Below, piece by piece: positions 7,288 through 12,758 of a stretch of DNA of 12,758 bases; the first letter of the stretch is position 1, and each line of letters begins with the position of its first letter. The position numbers were made by a program, and so were the translations under genes. The notes beneath the pieces were generated by a model that worked only from the letters and a program-made list of their open reading frames with translations, did no database searches and was not told the origin of the DNA. The stretch comes from Acidobacteriota bacterium. Its GTDB lineage: Bacteria > Acidobacteriota > Blastocatellia > Pyrinomonadales > Pyrinomonadaceae. Location: contig JAEZIT010000075.1 of assembly GCA_023436495.1 (NCBI GenBank), forward strand, positions 1 through 12,758. The letters are read 5' to 3'.

Positions 7288-7938
7288 TCAATCGTAAACA
7301 TAGATCATCATTCCTACCGGAGCCATTTGGAACAGGGCCTTGTCCGCGAATCGCGGGATACGCACGCAGCCGTGGCTGGCCGGTTTTGCCGGAATTGAAT
7401 TGCTGCCGTGTACGGCAACTCCGCCGGTGAAATAGAGGGGATAATATAAATTGCCCAACGGTGCTTTTCTGACGCCGTTTATCTTGCGTTCAATATTGTA
7501 GGCGCCGCGCGGCGTGTGTGCGACTTGCCATTTGCCCTGGTCGAAATACTTCTCCTCATTGCCGCTGGAAACCGGCAGGATGTGCGTCACAGTTCCGCTG
7601 CCATCGACAAAGAACAGCACTTGCCGCGTAAGATCGACCTCGATATGTGCTTCGCCGCCATAACGGGCGGCGGGCCGTTCGGCCTTGCGCAGCGCGGCGG
7701 ACGTCGCGGCGTTCAGCGTGCCTGTTCGTTTCAACCCTTCGACCTTTTGAAACGCCATGATCGCGTGTCGGGTTGATGCGTCCGAGCGGCCGTCGGCCTT
7801 TGTCAGCCAATATCCCATCGAGGAAAGGCGGTTCTCGGCCTCGCGCACGGTCATCTGCGGCGCTGCCTGCACTGTGAGGCCCGCGGCGAAGATAACGGTA
7901 AATAATGTCAGGAGTTTTCTTAGATCTTTTCTCGGCAT
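7288..7938 (-). CDS. L,D-transpeptidase (YkuD domain) with N-terminal peptidoglycan-binding domain
   Basis: An exported cell-wall enzyme of 216 residues that would make or remodel 3-3 crosslinks, or attach proteins to peptidoglycan, using Cys chemistry. Residues 1-26 are a signal peptide (basic start, hydrophobic LLTLFTVIFAAGLTV, then QAA). Residues about 28-86 form a PG_binding_1-type three-helix domain (AENRLSSMGYW, DASTRHAIMAFQ, GTLNAATSAAL). The YkuD domain (about 97-215) carries the active-site signature: His177 in VHGSN, then His189, Gly190 and Cys191 in ASHGCVRIP. All catalytic residues are present. It converges on the M61 gene with 8 bp between stops and no room for a separate terminator. 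Its start faces the transporter gene across about 190 bp, so the two could share a divergent control region. ATG at 7936-7938 gives a good signal peptide start; no clear Shine-Dalgarno is seen. Confidence 0.93.
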   Translation of the reverse strand: MPRKDLRKLLTLFTVIFAAGLTVQAAPQMTVREAENRLSSMGYWLTKADGRSDASTRHAIMAFQKVEGLKRTGTLNAATSAALRKAERPAARYGGEAHIEVDLTRQVLFFVDGSGTVTHILPVSSGNEEKYFDQGKWQVAHTPRGAYNIERKINGVRKAPLGNLYYPLYFTGGVAVHGSNSIPAKPASHGCVRIPRFADKALFQMAPVGMMIYVYD

Positions 7939-8097
7939 AATGTTCTAAAGGCAAACAAAACTTCCGGTGCCGCCATATAGACACGCAAATCGCCTGCCAT
8001 TTGCCGAAAATAACTGAAAATAGAAGCGTTACGTCGCTAAACGCCACATAGTCAACTTATTTTCACACACGAAAACGTATGCTAACGGCCCATTCGG

Positions 8098-8113
8098 CGC
8101 GGAAACTTCCGCG
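8098..8113. promoter_or_regulatory. Inverted repeat in front of the osmoprotectant transporter genes
   Basis: CGCGGAA (8098-8104) and TTCCGCG (8107-8113) are perfect inverted arms around a 2-bp centre. The repeat ends 15 bp before ATG 8129, in the divergent gap between the L,D-transpeptidase and the ABC transporter. A possible -10 TATGCT (8078-8083) lies just upstream, without a convincing -35. The repeat could be an operator or a leader hairpin near the start codon. The repeat is seen directly; regulation, for example by osmotic stress, is inferred from the transporter type. Confidence 0.35.
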
Positions 8114-8128
8114 AGTTGACGTTATTTG

Positions 8129-8893
8129 ATGCTAAACTTTCGACAGCCTGCAATGCCGCAAACCCTTGAGCCCATTATCGAATTTCGAAACGTCCGGTAC
8201 GCTGTGGGACAGACTCAGATCCTGGACGGTATCAACTTCGCCGTTCTTCCTGGCGAGGTGCTCGTCCTGCTCGGGGAATCGGGCTGCGGCAAAACAACGA
8301 CGCTGAAAATGATCAACCGGCTGATCGAGCCGACCGCCGGCGAGGTACACGTCGAAGGCGTTTCCGTAAGCGAACGCGACCCGATCGAACTTCGCCGCCG
8401 CATCGGTTACGTCCTGCAGGAAGGCGGCCTGTTCCCGCATTTCACTGTAGAGGAGAATGTCGGCCTCGTCCCGCGCCTTGAGGGCTGGGAGAAGGCGCGG
8501 CGCGACGAACGTGCAGCAGAACTTCTTTCGCTCGTCGGGCTCGATCCCGCAAAGTTTAGGAAGCGTTTTCCGAACGAACTCTCCGGCGGACAGCGCCAGC
8601 GCGTCGGCGTAGCACGGGCGCTCGCCGCCGAACCGAACATTCTCCTGCTCGACGAACCTTTCGGCGCACTCGACGCCATTACGCGTTCTAATCTGCAAAG
8701 AGAATTCGCCCGCCTCGTCCGCGAACTCGGCAAGACCGCCGTCTTTGTCACGCACGATCTGCACGAGGCTCTGCTGCTTGGTTCACGCATCGCGCTCATG
8801 GACCGCGGCCGAATTGTCCTCGTCGAAACGCCGGAAGATTTTGTCCGTTCGAAACAGCCGCTTGCCCGCGCTTATCTGGAAACCATCGAATGA
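8129..8893 (+). CDS. Osmoprotectant-type (OpuCA/ProV-like) ABC transporter ATPase without CBS domains
   Basis: The nucleotide-binding subunit of a glycine betaine/choline-type importer, acting on the inner face of the cytoplasmic membrane with the fused permease/binding protein encoded next. From ATG 8129 it has 254 residues. Walker A is GESGCGKTT (49-57), the Q-loop Gln sits in YVLQEGG, the signature is LSGGQRQRVG (151-160), Walker B with catalytic Glu is LLLDEP (172-177), and the H-loop His is in VTHDLHEA. It stops soon after the ABC domain (LARAYLETIE). Many OpuCA/ProV proteins add a pair of CBS domains that sense ionic strength or c-di-AMP; these are missing. The start is uncertain between TTG 8126, ATG 8129 and ATG 8153 (MPQTLEP...), and none has a good ribosome-binding site. 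The substrate class follows from the neighbour. The ATGA overlap at the 3' end indicates coupled translation. Confidence 0.9.
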   Translation: MLNFRQPAMPQTLEPIIEFRNVRYAVGQTQILDGINFAVLPGEVLVLLGESGCGKTTTLKMINRLIEPTAGEVHVEGVSVSERDPIELRRRIGYVLQEGGLFPHFTVEENVGLVPRLEGWEKARRDERAAELLSLVGLDPAKFRKRFPNELSGGQRQRVGVARALAAEPNILLLDEPFGALDAITRSNLQREFARLVRELGKTAVFVTHDLHEALLLGSRIALMDRGRIVLVETPEDFVRSKQPLARAYLETIE

Positions 8894-10425
8894 GCTTTTT
8901 CGAATTTCTCAGTGCGAACTGGCAGGAACTCCTCGTGCTTACCCGCGAGCATATCCTGCTTGTGCTTGTCTCTTCGGGCGCGGCGGTGGCGATCGGAGTC
9001 CCGCTCGGTATTTTACTGACGCGCGTACGTGCATTGCAGACGCCTGTTCTGGGACTCGCGAATGTGATGCAGACGGTCCCCAGCCTTGCCCTGTTCGGGC
9101 TGCTGATCCCGATCCCTCTTATTGGCGGCATCGGTGCGCGGACGGCCATTATCGCGCTGGCGCTGTACGCGCTGCTGCCAATCATTCGAAATACCGTCAC
9201 CGGCATTCTCGGCATTGACCCTAAAATTCGCGAAGCCGCGGCCGCCATGGGAATGACCGGAGGCCAGACGCTTCGAATGGTCGAACTTCCGCTTGCGATG
9301 CCGGTTATCCTAACCGGTATTCGCGTCGCGGTGGTGATTTGCGTCGGCGTTGCGACCATCGCGGCGGCGGTCGGTGCTGGCGGCCTCGGAACTTATATCT
9401 TTCGGGGGCTTCGGCAGAATGACAATAATCTTTTGCTTGCGGGAGCGATCGCGTCAGCACTATTGGCGCTTTTGTGCGATCTGGCGCTTGGGCAATTTCA
9501 GAAGGCGTACGACATCGGCGAACGCCGGAACGCCGGACGAAGAGGGTTGGTCGGCGGCGCTTCGGCTGCCGTGCTTGCGGGGGTGGTTCTACTTAGTTTC
9601 AATCCCGGCAGTTGGAATTCGCTGCCGGGATCGTCGCGGACGATCGTCGTCGGGTCGAAGGATTTTACCGAATCCGTGATCCTGGCTGAGATATTGGCTC
9701 AGTCGCTCGAACGCCGCGGCATTAGCGTCGAACGCAGGTTCGAGCTTGCCGGAAATCTGCCACACGATTCATTGCTTGCCGGACAGATCGACGTCTATCC
9801 GGAATACACCGGTACGGCATTTACGGCGATCCTGAAACATCCGCCTGTTACCGACCCCAACACCGTTTATGAGCAGACGCGCGCGGAGTACGCCGATAAA
9901 TTCGGCCTTGTCGTCAGCCCGCCGCTGGGGTTTGCGAACGATTTCGCCATCCTCGTTCGCGGCGAAACCGCACGGCAATTCGATCTGAAGACGATTTCGG
10001 ACGCGGTGCCGCACATGCGCGATTGGCAAGCGGGCTTCGGCCAGGATTTTATGTCTCGTGCCGATGGTTATCCTGGATTTATCGCGGCATACGGCATCAA
10101 TTTCCGAAAACAGCCGAGGGAAATGGACCTTTCGCTGACCTATCGAGCACTTGCCTCGGGCGAGCTCGACATCATCGCGGGCAATTCGACCGACGGCCTG
10201 ATCTCAGCGCTCGACCTGTTTCAGCTCGAAGACGACCGCCGCTATTTTCCGCCGTACCAAGCAGTTTTCATAGCACGCAGTGATGCCGAAGAAACTCTCG
10301 CTACTGTGTTTGCGGAACTCGCGGGCAAGATCACGACCGCCGATATGCAGCGGTTGAACTACGAGGTCGATGGAAACAAGCGCACGCCCACAGCCATTGC
10401 CGCTGATTGGCTGAGTTTGAAATAG
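8890..10425 (+). CDS. Fused permease and substrate-binding protein of an OpuC/OsmF-type osmoprotectant importer
   Basis: A single 511-residue protein combining the roles of OpuCB and OpuCC. The permease half (about 1-210) has roughly five hydrophobic helices (about 19-44, 52-80, 85-105, 137-165 and 180-205) and the EAA loop REAAAAMGMTGGQ (114-126) that docks on the ATPase. A further helix at about 219-237 then takes the chain across the membrane. The substrate-binding domain (about 250-511) begins VVGSKDFTES (253-262) and has DVYPEYTGT (301-309) and GNSTDG (431-436), typical of the OpuAC/ProX/OsmF class that binds quaternary ammonium compounds. The binding domain would be tethered on the periplasmic face. 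Such fusions are known in OpuA/OpuC-like systems, so the architecture is uncommon but not new. Its ATG overlaps the ATPase stop (ATGA), and a terminator candidate follows 36 bp after its stop, so the importer looks like a two-gene operon. Confidence 0.93.
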   Translation: MSFFEFLSANWQELLVLTREHILLVLVSSGAAVAIGVPLGILLTRVRALQTPVLGLANVMQTVPSLALFGLLIPIPLIGGIGARTAIIALALYALLPIIRNTVTGILGIDPKIREAAAAMGMTGGQTLRMVELPLAMPVILTGIRVAVVICVGVATIAAAVGAGGLGTYIFRGLRQNDNNLLLAGAIASALLALLCDLALGQFQKAYDIGERRNAGRRGLVGGASAAVLAGVVLLSFNPGSWNSLPGSSRTIVVGSKDFTESVILAEILAQSLERRGISVERRFELAGNLPHDSLLAGQIDVYPEYTGTAFTAILKHPPVTDPNTVYEQTRAEYADKFGLVVSPPLGFANDFAILVRGETARQFDLKTISDAVPHMRDWQAGFGQDFMSRADGYPGFIAAYGINFRKQPREMDLSLTYRALASGELDIIAGNSTDGLISALDLFQLEDDRRYFPPYQAVFIARSDAEETLATVFAELAGKITTADMQRLNYEVDGNKRTPTAIAADWLSLK

Positions 10426-10461
10426 AGCCTGGAAACCTAAATTACCCGACAAAATAAGATC

Positions 10462-10494
10462 AGCAGATCGGGCTGCGACCGTCAGCTGCTTTTT
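10462..10494 (+). terminator. Probable Rho-independent terminator after the ABC transporter operon
   Basis: AGCAG (10462-10466) pairs with CTGCT (10486-10490), with a further short CGG/CCG stem inside an internal loop. The hairpin runs straight into TTTTT (10490-10494). The stem is imperfect, but the place (36 bp after the fusion gene stop) and the T-run fit. Confidence 0.4.
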
Positions 10495-10724
10495 GCGAAC
10501 GAACGCTAATAATATAAATAAGTTTGCAACTTTGGTAGTTTTTCTGTAATCTTATGGTTTGATAATTCCTTCTCTCTTTTGTCGACGGTAAGATCGCGCT
10601 CATTGTGAGCGGCGGTATGGATGGTTCGAGAGATGGTTCGTTTATAACTGTCAGAAGCGGCGCGGAGTTGTTTTCGTGCCTTCGAACGTTGGTTCATTCG
10701 CTGCAACCGTTACACCGAAAGTAC

Positions 10725-10753
10725 TTACCCACCGTTGGATAACTTCTTATAAA
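10725..10753 (+). promoter_or_regulatory. Candidate promoter for the DEAD-box helicase
   Basis: TATAAA (10748-10753, five of six matches to TATAAT) follows TTACCC (10725-10730, three of six matches) with a 17-bp spacer. Transcription would begin near 10760 and give an unusually long leader of about 170 nt before ATG 10931. Consensus matching only. Confidence 0.35.
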
Positions 10754-10851
10754 TCCCAAAAAACCGGGAATACCTGTGCCGTATCCGCGCTTTATTTGCG
10801 TTCAGGCGAAGGTATCGAGATCCGACCAAACGGCCCGAATCGGGCAGAATT

Positions 10852-10880
10852 GTTCGCAGATCGCTAAGGCGATAGCGAAC
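10852..10880 (+). promoter_or_regulatory. Strong hairpin in the helicase 5' leader
   Basis: GTTCGC (10852-10857) pairs with GCGAAC (10875-10880), and inside it ATCGC (10860-10864) pairs with GCGAT (10869-10873) around the loop TAAG. That makes 11 base pairs in 29 nt, 50 nt before the helicase start. No T-run follows, so it is not an intrinsic terminator. Smaller stems flank it: GCCCG/CGGGC (10833-10845) and ACCG/CGGT (10898-10910), the latter directly before an AGAGAG stretch that may be a distant ribosome-binding site. Long structured leaders on cold-induced DEAD-box helicase genes are known; regulation here is inferred. Confidence 0.4.
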
Positions 10881-10930
10881 GAAGTATGCGAGGCCAGACC
10901 GGTTTTCGGTAGAGAGATCAATAAATTTTA

Positions 10931-12148
10931 ATGAATTTCAAAGACTTAGGCTTGCATCCCGCGTTATGGACGCGTTGCGAGCAGTTGGGTTTTACTGAGC
11001 CTACACCCATTCAAAAACAGGCTATTCCCGTCGTATTGGACGGCGGAGACATCATCGCATGTGCCCAGACGGGCACGGGCAAAACGGCGGCATTTTTGCT
11101 GCCGCTGCTTACTAAACTTAATACTGGCAAGCGTCCGGTCGGGACGCGAGTGCTCATACTTGCTCCGACGCGCGAACTCGCAACACAGATCGACGCGGAA
11201 TGCCGCCGGTTTGCACCGAAGGGCATTACATGCGCGTCCGTTATTGGCGGTTCGGGCTATAAAGCACAGACTGAGGCGATCCGCCGCGGGGTCACGATCC
11301 TGATCGCGACGCCCGGCCGCCTGATCGACTTCATGCAGCAAGGCCTGACCGATTTTTCGAAATTGGAAACGCTTGTGCTGGACGAGGCCGACCGAATGTT
11401 GGATATGGGTTTTCTGCCCGCGATCCAGCGAATTGTTGCAGCCGTGCCGGAAGATCGGCAAACGCTGTTCTTTTCGGCGACCATGGCTCCGGAGGTGGAA
11501 AAGATCGGACGACGGATCGTGAAGGACCCGGAGTTTATTCAAGTTTCGCCGCAAGGCAAAGCTGCCGTGACGATCGAACAGACGGCCTATCCGGTGGCAT
11601 GGGAATCGAAATTGCCGCTGCTGTTGGAGCTGCTGGATAAAGAGGAATTCGAACGCGTCCTGGTATTTACCCGGACGAAACGTGGGGCCGACCGTGTCGC
11701 GCACATCCTCGAAAAACGCGAGCACAAATCGAACCGCATCCACGGCGACCGATCGCAATCGCAGCGCGAAGCCGCCCTTCGGGCATTTAAATCCGGAAAG
11801 ACACGCGTGCTCGTGGCGACCGACGTAGCTGCACGCGGGATCGACATCGATTCCGTTTCGCACGTGATCAATTACGACGTCCCCGAGACGCCGGAGGATT
11901 ACGTGCACCGCATCGGCCGCACGGGACGCGCCGGCAATATGGGACGAGCGATCACGCTGTTCACGTTGGCCGAAGAACATTCTATGCGGGCCATCGAACG
12001 CCTGACCGGCCAACCGGTCGAGCGGGTCTATCATCCCGATTTCGGTGGATCGACCGCCGCTGTTTCGACCGCGGCCGGATCGGCAAAGCCGGCGCCGGCC
12101 GCGGCGCGAAGGTCTTTTCGGCCGGCACGACGGCGAAGGTCCCGGTAA
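10931..12148 (+). CDS. rhlE: RhlE-type DEAD-box ATP-dependent RNA helicase
   Basis: A cytoplasmic RNA helicase of 405 residues that would remodel structured RNA in ribosome assembly, mRNA turnover or cold adaptation. All core motifs are present in order: F-motif and Q-motif (MNFKDLGL; PTPIQKQAIP, 25-33), motif I AQTGTGKT (45-52), Ia PTRELATQ (79-86), Ib TPGRLID (127-133), II DEAD (151-154), III SAT (182-184), IV VLVFTRT (243-249), V TDVAARGIDID (297-307) and VI HRIGRTGRAG (326-335). The best fit is the RhlE subfamily, from the start, the FTRTK stretch and the overall length; assignment within the DEAD-box family is less certain than the family itself. The C-terminal tail (about 372-405) is Ala/Pro-rich and then strongly basic (RRSFRPARRRRSR), a probable unstructured RNA-binding tail. 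ATG 10931 gives the standard family start. A structured leader upstream suggests regulation at the RNA level. Confidence 0.95.
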   Translation: MNFKDLGLHPALWTRCEQLGFTEPTPIQKQAIPVVLDGGDIIACAQTGTGKTAAFLLPLLTKLNTGKRPVGTRVLILAPTRELATQIDAECRRFAPKGITCASVIGGSGYKAQTEAIRRGVTILIATPGRLIDFMQQGLTDFSKLETLVLDEADRMLDMGFLPAIQRIVAAVPEDRQTLFFSATMAPEVEKIGRRIVKDPEFIQVSPQGKAAVTIEQTAYPVAWESKLPLLLELLDKEEFERVLVFTRTKRGADRVAHILEKREHKSNRIHGDRSQSQREAALRAFKSGKTRVLVATDVAARGIDIDSVSHVINYDVPETPEDYVHRIGRTGRAGNMGRAITLFTLAEEHSMRAIERLTGQPVERVYHPDFGGSTAAVSTAAGSAKPAPAAARRSFRPARRRRSR

Positions 12149-12186
12149 TTGAGCCTTTTCGGCTGTCGCCTGTCATGTCGACTTTC

Positions 12187-12216
12187 TTACCATTTTGGCG
12201 AAAGTTGTGGTAAAAT
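12187..12216 (+). promoter_or_regulatory. Candidate extended -10 promoter of the zinc-ribbon/Tudor gene, within an inverted repeat
   Basis: TGGTAAAAT (12208-12216) reads as an extended -10 (TGn plus TAAAAT, five of six matches). TTACCA (12187-12192, four of six) lies 18 bp upstream as a -35. The two elements are inverted copies of one another: TTACCA (12187-12192) with TGGTAA (12208-12213), and the shifted pair CCATTTT (12190-12196) with AAAATGG (12212-12218). Start would be near 12223, just before the long hairpin that follows, leaving a leader of about 155 nt. Confidence 0.45.
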
Positions 12217-12226
12217 GGAGGTATCC

Positions 12227-12299
12227 GAAACGTCCGATTGACCTGTTTAACTGTGTTGGCCGTACTGGCCAAGTAATTAAATTGGTTTATGGACGTTTC
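12227..12299 (+). promoter_or_regulatory. 73-nt extended hairpin in the leader of the zinc-ribbon/Tudor gene
   Basis: By hand the segment folds into one long arm. P1 is 9 perfect pairs (GAAACGTCC 12227-12235 with GGACGTTTC 12291-12299). After a 4/3-nt internal loop, P2 pairs 12240-12243 with 12284-12287 and 12245-12250 with 12277-12282, about a single T-T mismatch and with two G-T pairs. After a 5/4-nt loop, P3 is 6 pairs (TTGGCC 12256-12261 with GGCCAA 12267-12272) around GTACT. That totals about 25 pairs. No T-run follows, so it is not an intrinsic terminator. It starts almost at the predicted transcription start. It could be a riboswitch-like leader, a protein-binding site or a separate small RNA; I match it to no known class. 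Confidence 0.5.
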
Positions 12300-12377
12300 C
12301 GCTTCCGCGGTCCGCAATTGCGATCGGCTTAGGTAGTGATCCGGACGGCGACAGCACGCTAAAGTAGGTAAGAAATT

Positions 12378-12728
12378 ATGAAACAACAAAAATATGAGGT
12401 GGGCGACGCCTTGGATATGTTCTGCTCCGCCTGTGAGCTCGAACAGAGCCATAACGTAGAAACCGTGACCAAGCAGGGCAAGATATCAAAGGCCGTTTGC
12501 AGTGCCTGCTCGACTGTCAGCACTTTCACGCGCGGCGTAAAAACCGGTATCGAAATGAGCAAAAGCAAAACGGCTTCTCCGTACGACCGCACCCGCAAGT
12601 ACAAGAAAGGACAGGCTATGCTGCACTCCGTATTCGGTCAGGGCGAAGTTACTGCGGTGGTCGAGCCGCAGAAGATCGACGTGCTCTTTGGTGATCAGAC
12701 ACGCAGCCTTATTCACGCACAGAATTAA
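12378..12728 (+). CDS. Small zinc-ribbon protein with C-terminal UvrD/PcrA-type Tudor-like segment
   Basis: A 116-residue cytoplasmic protein without signal or membrane segment. Residues 10-50 form a four-cysteine zinc ribbon from two CSAC knuckles (Cys16/Cys19 and Cys41/Cys44), with 21 residues between knuckles. A basic, serine-rich linker (about 51-76) follows. Residues about 77-114 read G-Q-A-M-L-H-x-x-F-G-Q-G-E-V-T-A-V-V...IDVLFGDQTRSLIH. This is the pattern of the small beta-barrel (Tudor-like) domain at the end of UvrD/PcrA helicases, where it contacts RNA polymerase (xVxHxxFGxGxVxxV...LxVxFxxxxxxLxxxxA). The family resemblance was judged by eye. A role in transcription or nucleic-acid binding is inference; the function is unknown. 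The start has the best ribosome-binding site in the window (AGGTAAG, 12366-12372, ahead of ATG 12378). It has its own promoter candidate and structured leader, and a terminator follows. Confidence 0.85.
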   Translation: MKQQKYEVGDALDMFCSACELEQSHNVETVTKQGKISKAVCSACSTVSTFTRGVKTGIEMSKSKTASPYDRTRKYKKGQAMLHSVFGQGEVTAVVEPQKIDVLFGDQTRSLIHAQN

Positions 12729-12741
12729 CGAAAGAAAAGCG

Positions 12742-12758
12742 GCCCGCTAATTACGGGC
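12742..12758 (+). terminator. Terminator hairpin cut by the right edge of the window
   Basis: GCCCG (12742-12746) and CGGGC (12754-12758) are perfect arms around CTAATTA, 13 bp after the stop of the zinc-ribbon/Tudor gene and preceded by an A-rich stretch. The stem may continue with G12741, and any T-run would lie just past the edge, so the call cannot be completed here. Confidence 0.6.

Larger units (their letters stand above)
10495..10930. other. Gene-poor intergenic region, distal half a likely helicase leader
   Basis: Between the transporter operon and the helicase I see no convincing gene. Positions about 10500-10590 are AT-rich. GATGGTTCG occurs twice 12 bp apart (10620-10628, 10632-10640). 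A lysine- and arginine-rich minus-strand frame (10506-10697 from its ATG) and a plus-strand frame from GTG (10676-10867) are open but have no recognisable family or ribosome-binding site. The second half contains a promoter candidate and several short hairpins, described separately, and is better read as untranslated leader. Confidence 0.5.

Noticed and set aside
8116..8121. TTGACG as a -35 box before the transporter ATPase
   Set aside because: It lies 7 bp before ATG 8129, and no -10 follows at proper spacing even if the start is moved to ATG 8153.
10603..10612. TTGTGAGCGG, identical to part of the lac operator
   Set aside because: Ten bases without the symmetric half-site or a LacI-type regulator nearby; most likely chance.
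10506..10697. A basic 63-residue minus-strand frame (from ATG; TTG at 10706 gives 66) between the transporter and the helicase
   Set aside because: It has no Shine-Dalgarno, no promoter I could see and no family resemblance; its tail comes from AT-rich codons. A real small gene is not excluded, so a homology search would decide.
10676..10867. A 63-residue plus-strand frame starting GTG in the helicase leader
   Set aside because: It has no ribosome-binding site or domain, and it overlaps the promoter candidate and leader hairpins. It is probably untranslated leader sequence.
10964..12034. A 356-codon open frame on the minus strand opposite the helicase gene
   Set aside because: It lies wholly antisense to a gene with every DEAD-box motif intact. 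Its translation shows no domain or signal, as expected of a frame opposite GC-biased codons.
12088..12099. GCCGGCGCCGGC palindrome at the end of the helicase gene
   Set aside because: It encodes part of the Ala/Pro-rich tail. GC-rich low-complexity codons produce such palindromes readily, and no T-run follows.
12152..12164. AGCC-TTTTC-GGCT hairpin just after the helicase stop as a terminator
   Set aside because: Only four pairs and no downstream T-run; too weak to call.

Overview
The window looks like ordinary chromosomal DNA from a free-living Gram-negative bacterium. The most likely source is Acidobacteriota, possibly a Blastocatellia/Pyrinomonadaceae-type lineage. This assignment is an inference from moderately high GC, mostly Shine-Dalgarno-poor starts, an M61 peptidase, and a KaiC-family ATPase paired with a hybrid kinase; no rRNA or tRNA is present to confirm it. 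I see no insertion sequence, phage gene, integrase, CRISPR array, tRNA or rRNA.

Layout, left to right. Positions 1-593 hold the 3' part of an unrecognised gene whose protein carries two homologous alpha/beta segments; its start lies off the left edge. Next is guaA (717-2261, GMP synthase), with a 19-bp palindrome just upstream. Positions 2421-7279 hold a tight co-oriented group. It comprises a double-domain KaiC-family ATPase and a hybrid histidine kinase that overlaps it by 20 bp and has a degenerate N-terminal receiver. An exported M61-type metallopeptidase with a PDZ domain starts 16 bp after the kinase. An L,D-transpeptidase with a peptidoglycan-binding domain (7288-7938, minus strand) converges on the peptidase with only 8 bp between stop codons.

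A divergent intergenic region leads to an osmoprotectant-type ABC transporter (8129-10425). It is made of an ATPase without CBS domains and a single permease/substrate-binding fusion protein joined to it by an ATGA overlap. A likely terminator and a roughly 500-bp region without a convincing gene follow. The distal part of that region looks like a structured 5' leader for an RhlE-type DEAD-box RNA helicase (10931-12148).

The last 600 bp hold the most unusual structure. An extended -10 promoter candidate is followed by a 73-nt sequence (12227-12299) that folds on paper into one long hairpin of about 25 base pairs. Downstream is a 116-residue protein combining a four-cysteine zinc ribbon with a UvrD/PcrA-type Tudor-like segment, then a terminator hairpin cut by the window edge.

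Functionally the neighbourhood mixes housekeeping (guaA), signalling (KaiC plus kinase), envelope and periplasmic enzymes (M61, L,D-transpeptidase), osmotic adaptation (OpuC-like importer) and RNA metabolism or transcription (helicase, zinc-ribbon/Tudor protein). The candidates most worth following up are the KaiC/hybrid-kinase pair and the structured leader of the zinc-ribbon/Tudor gene. All structures and promoters were found by reading; none was computed or compared with databases.
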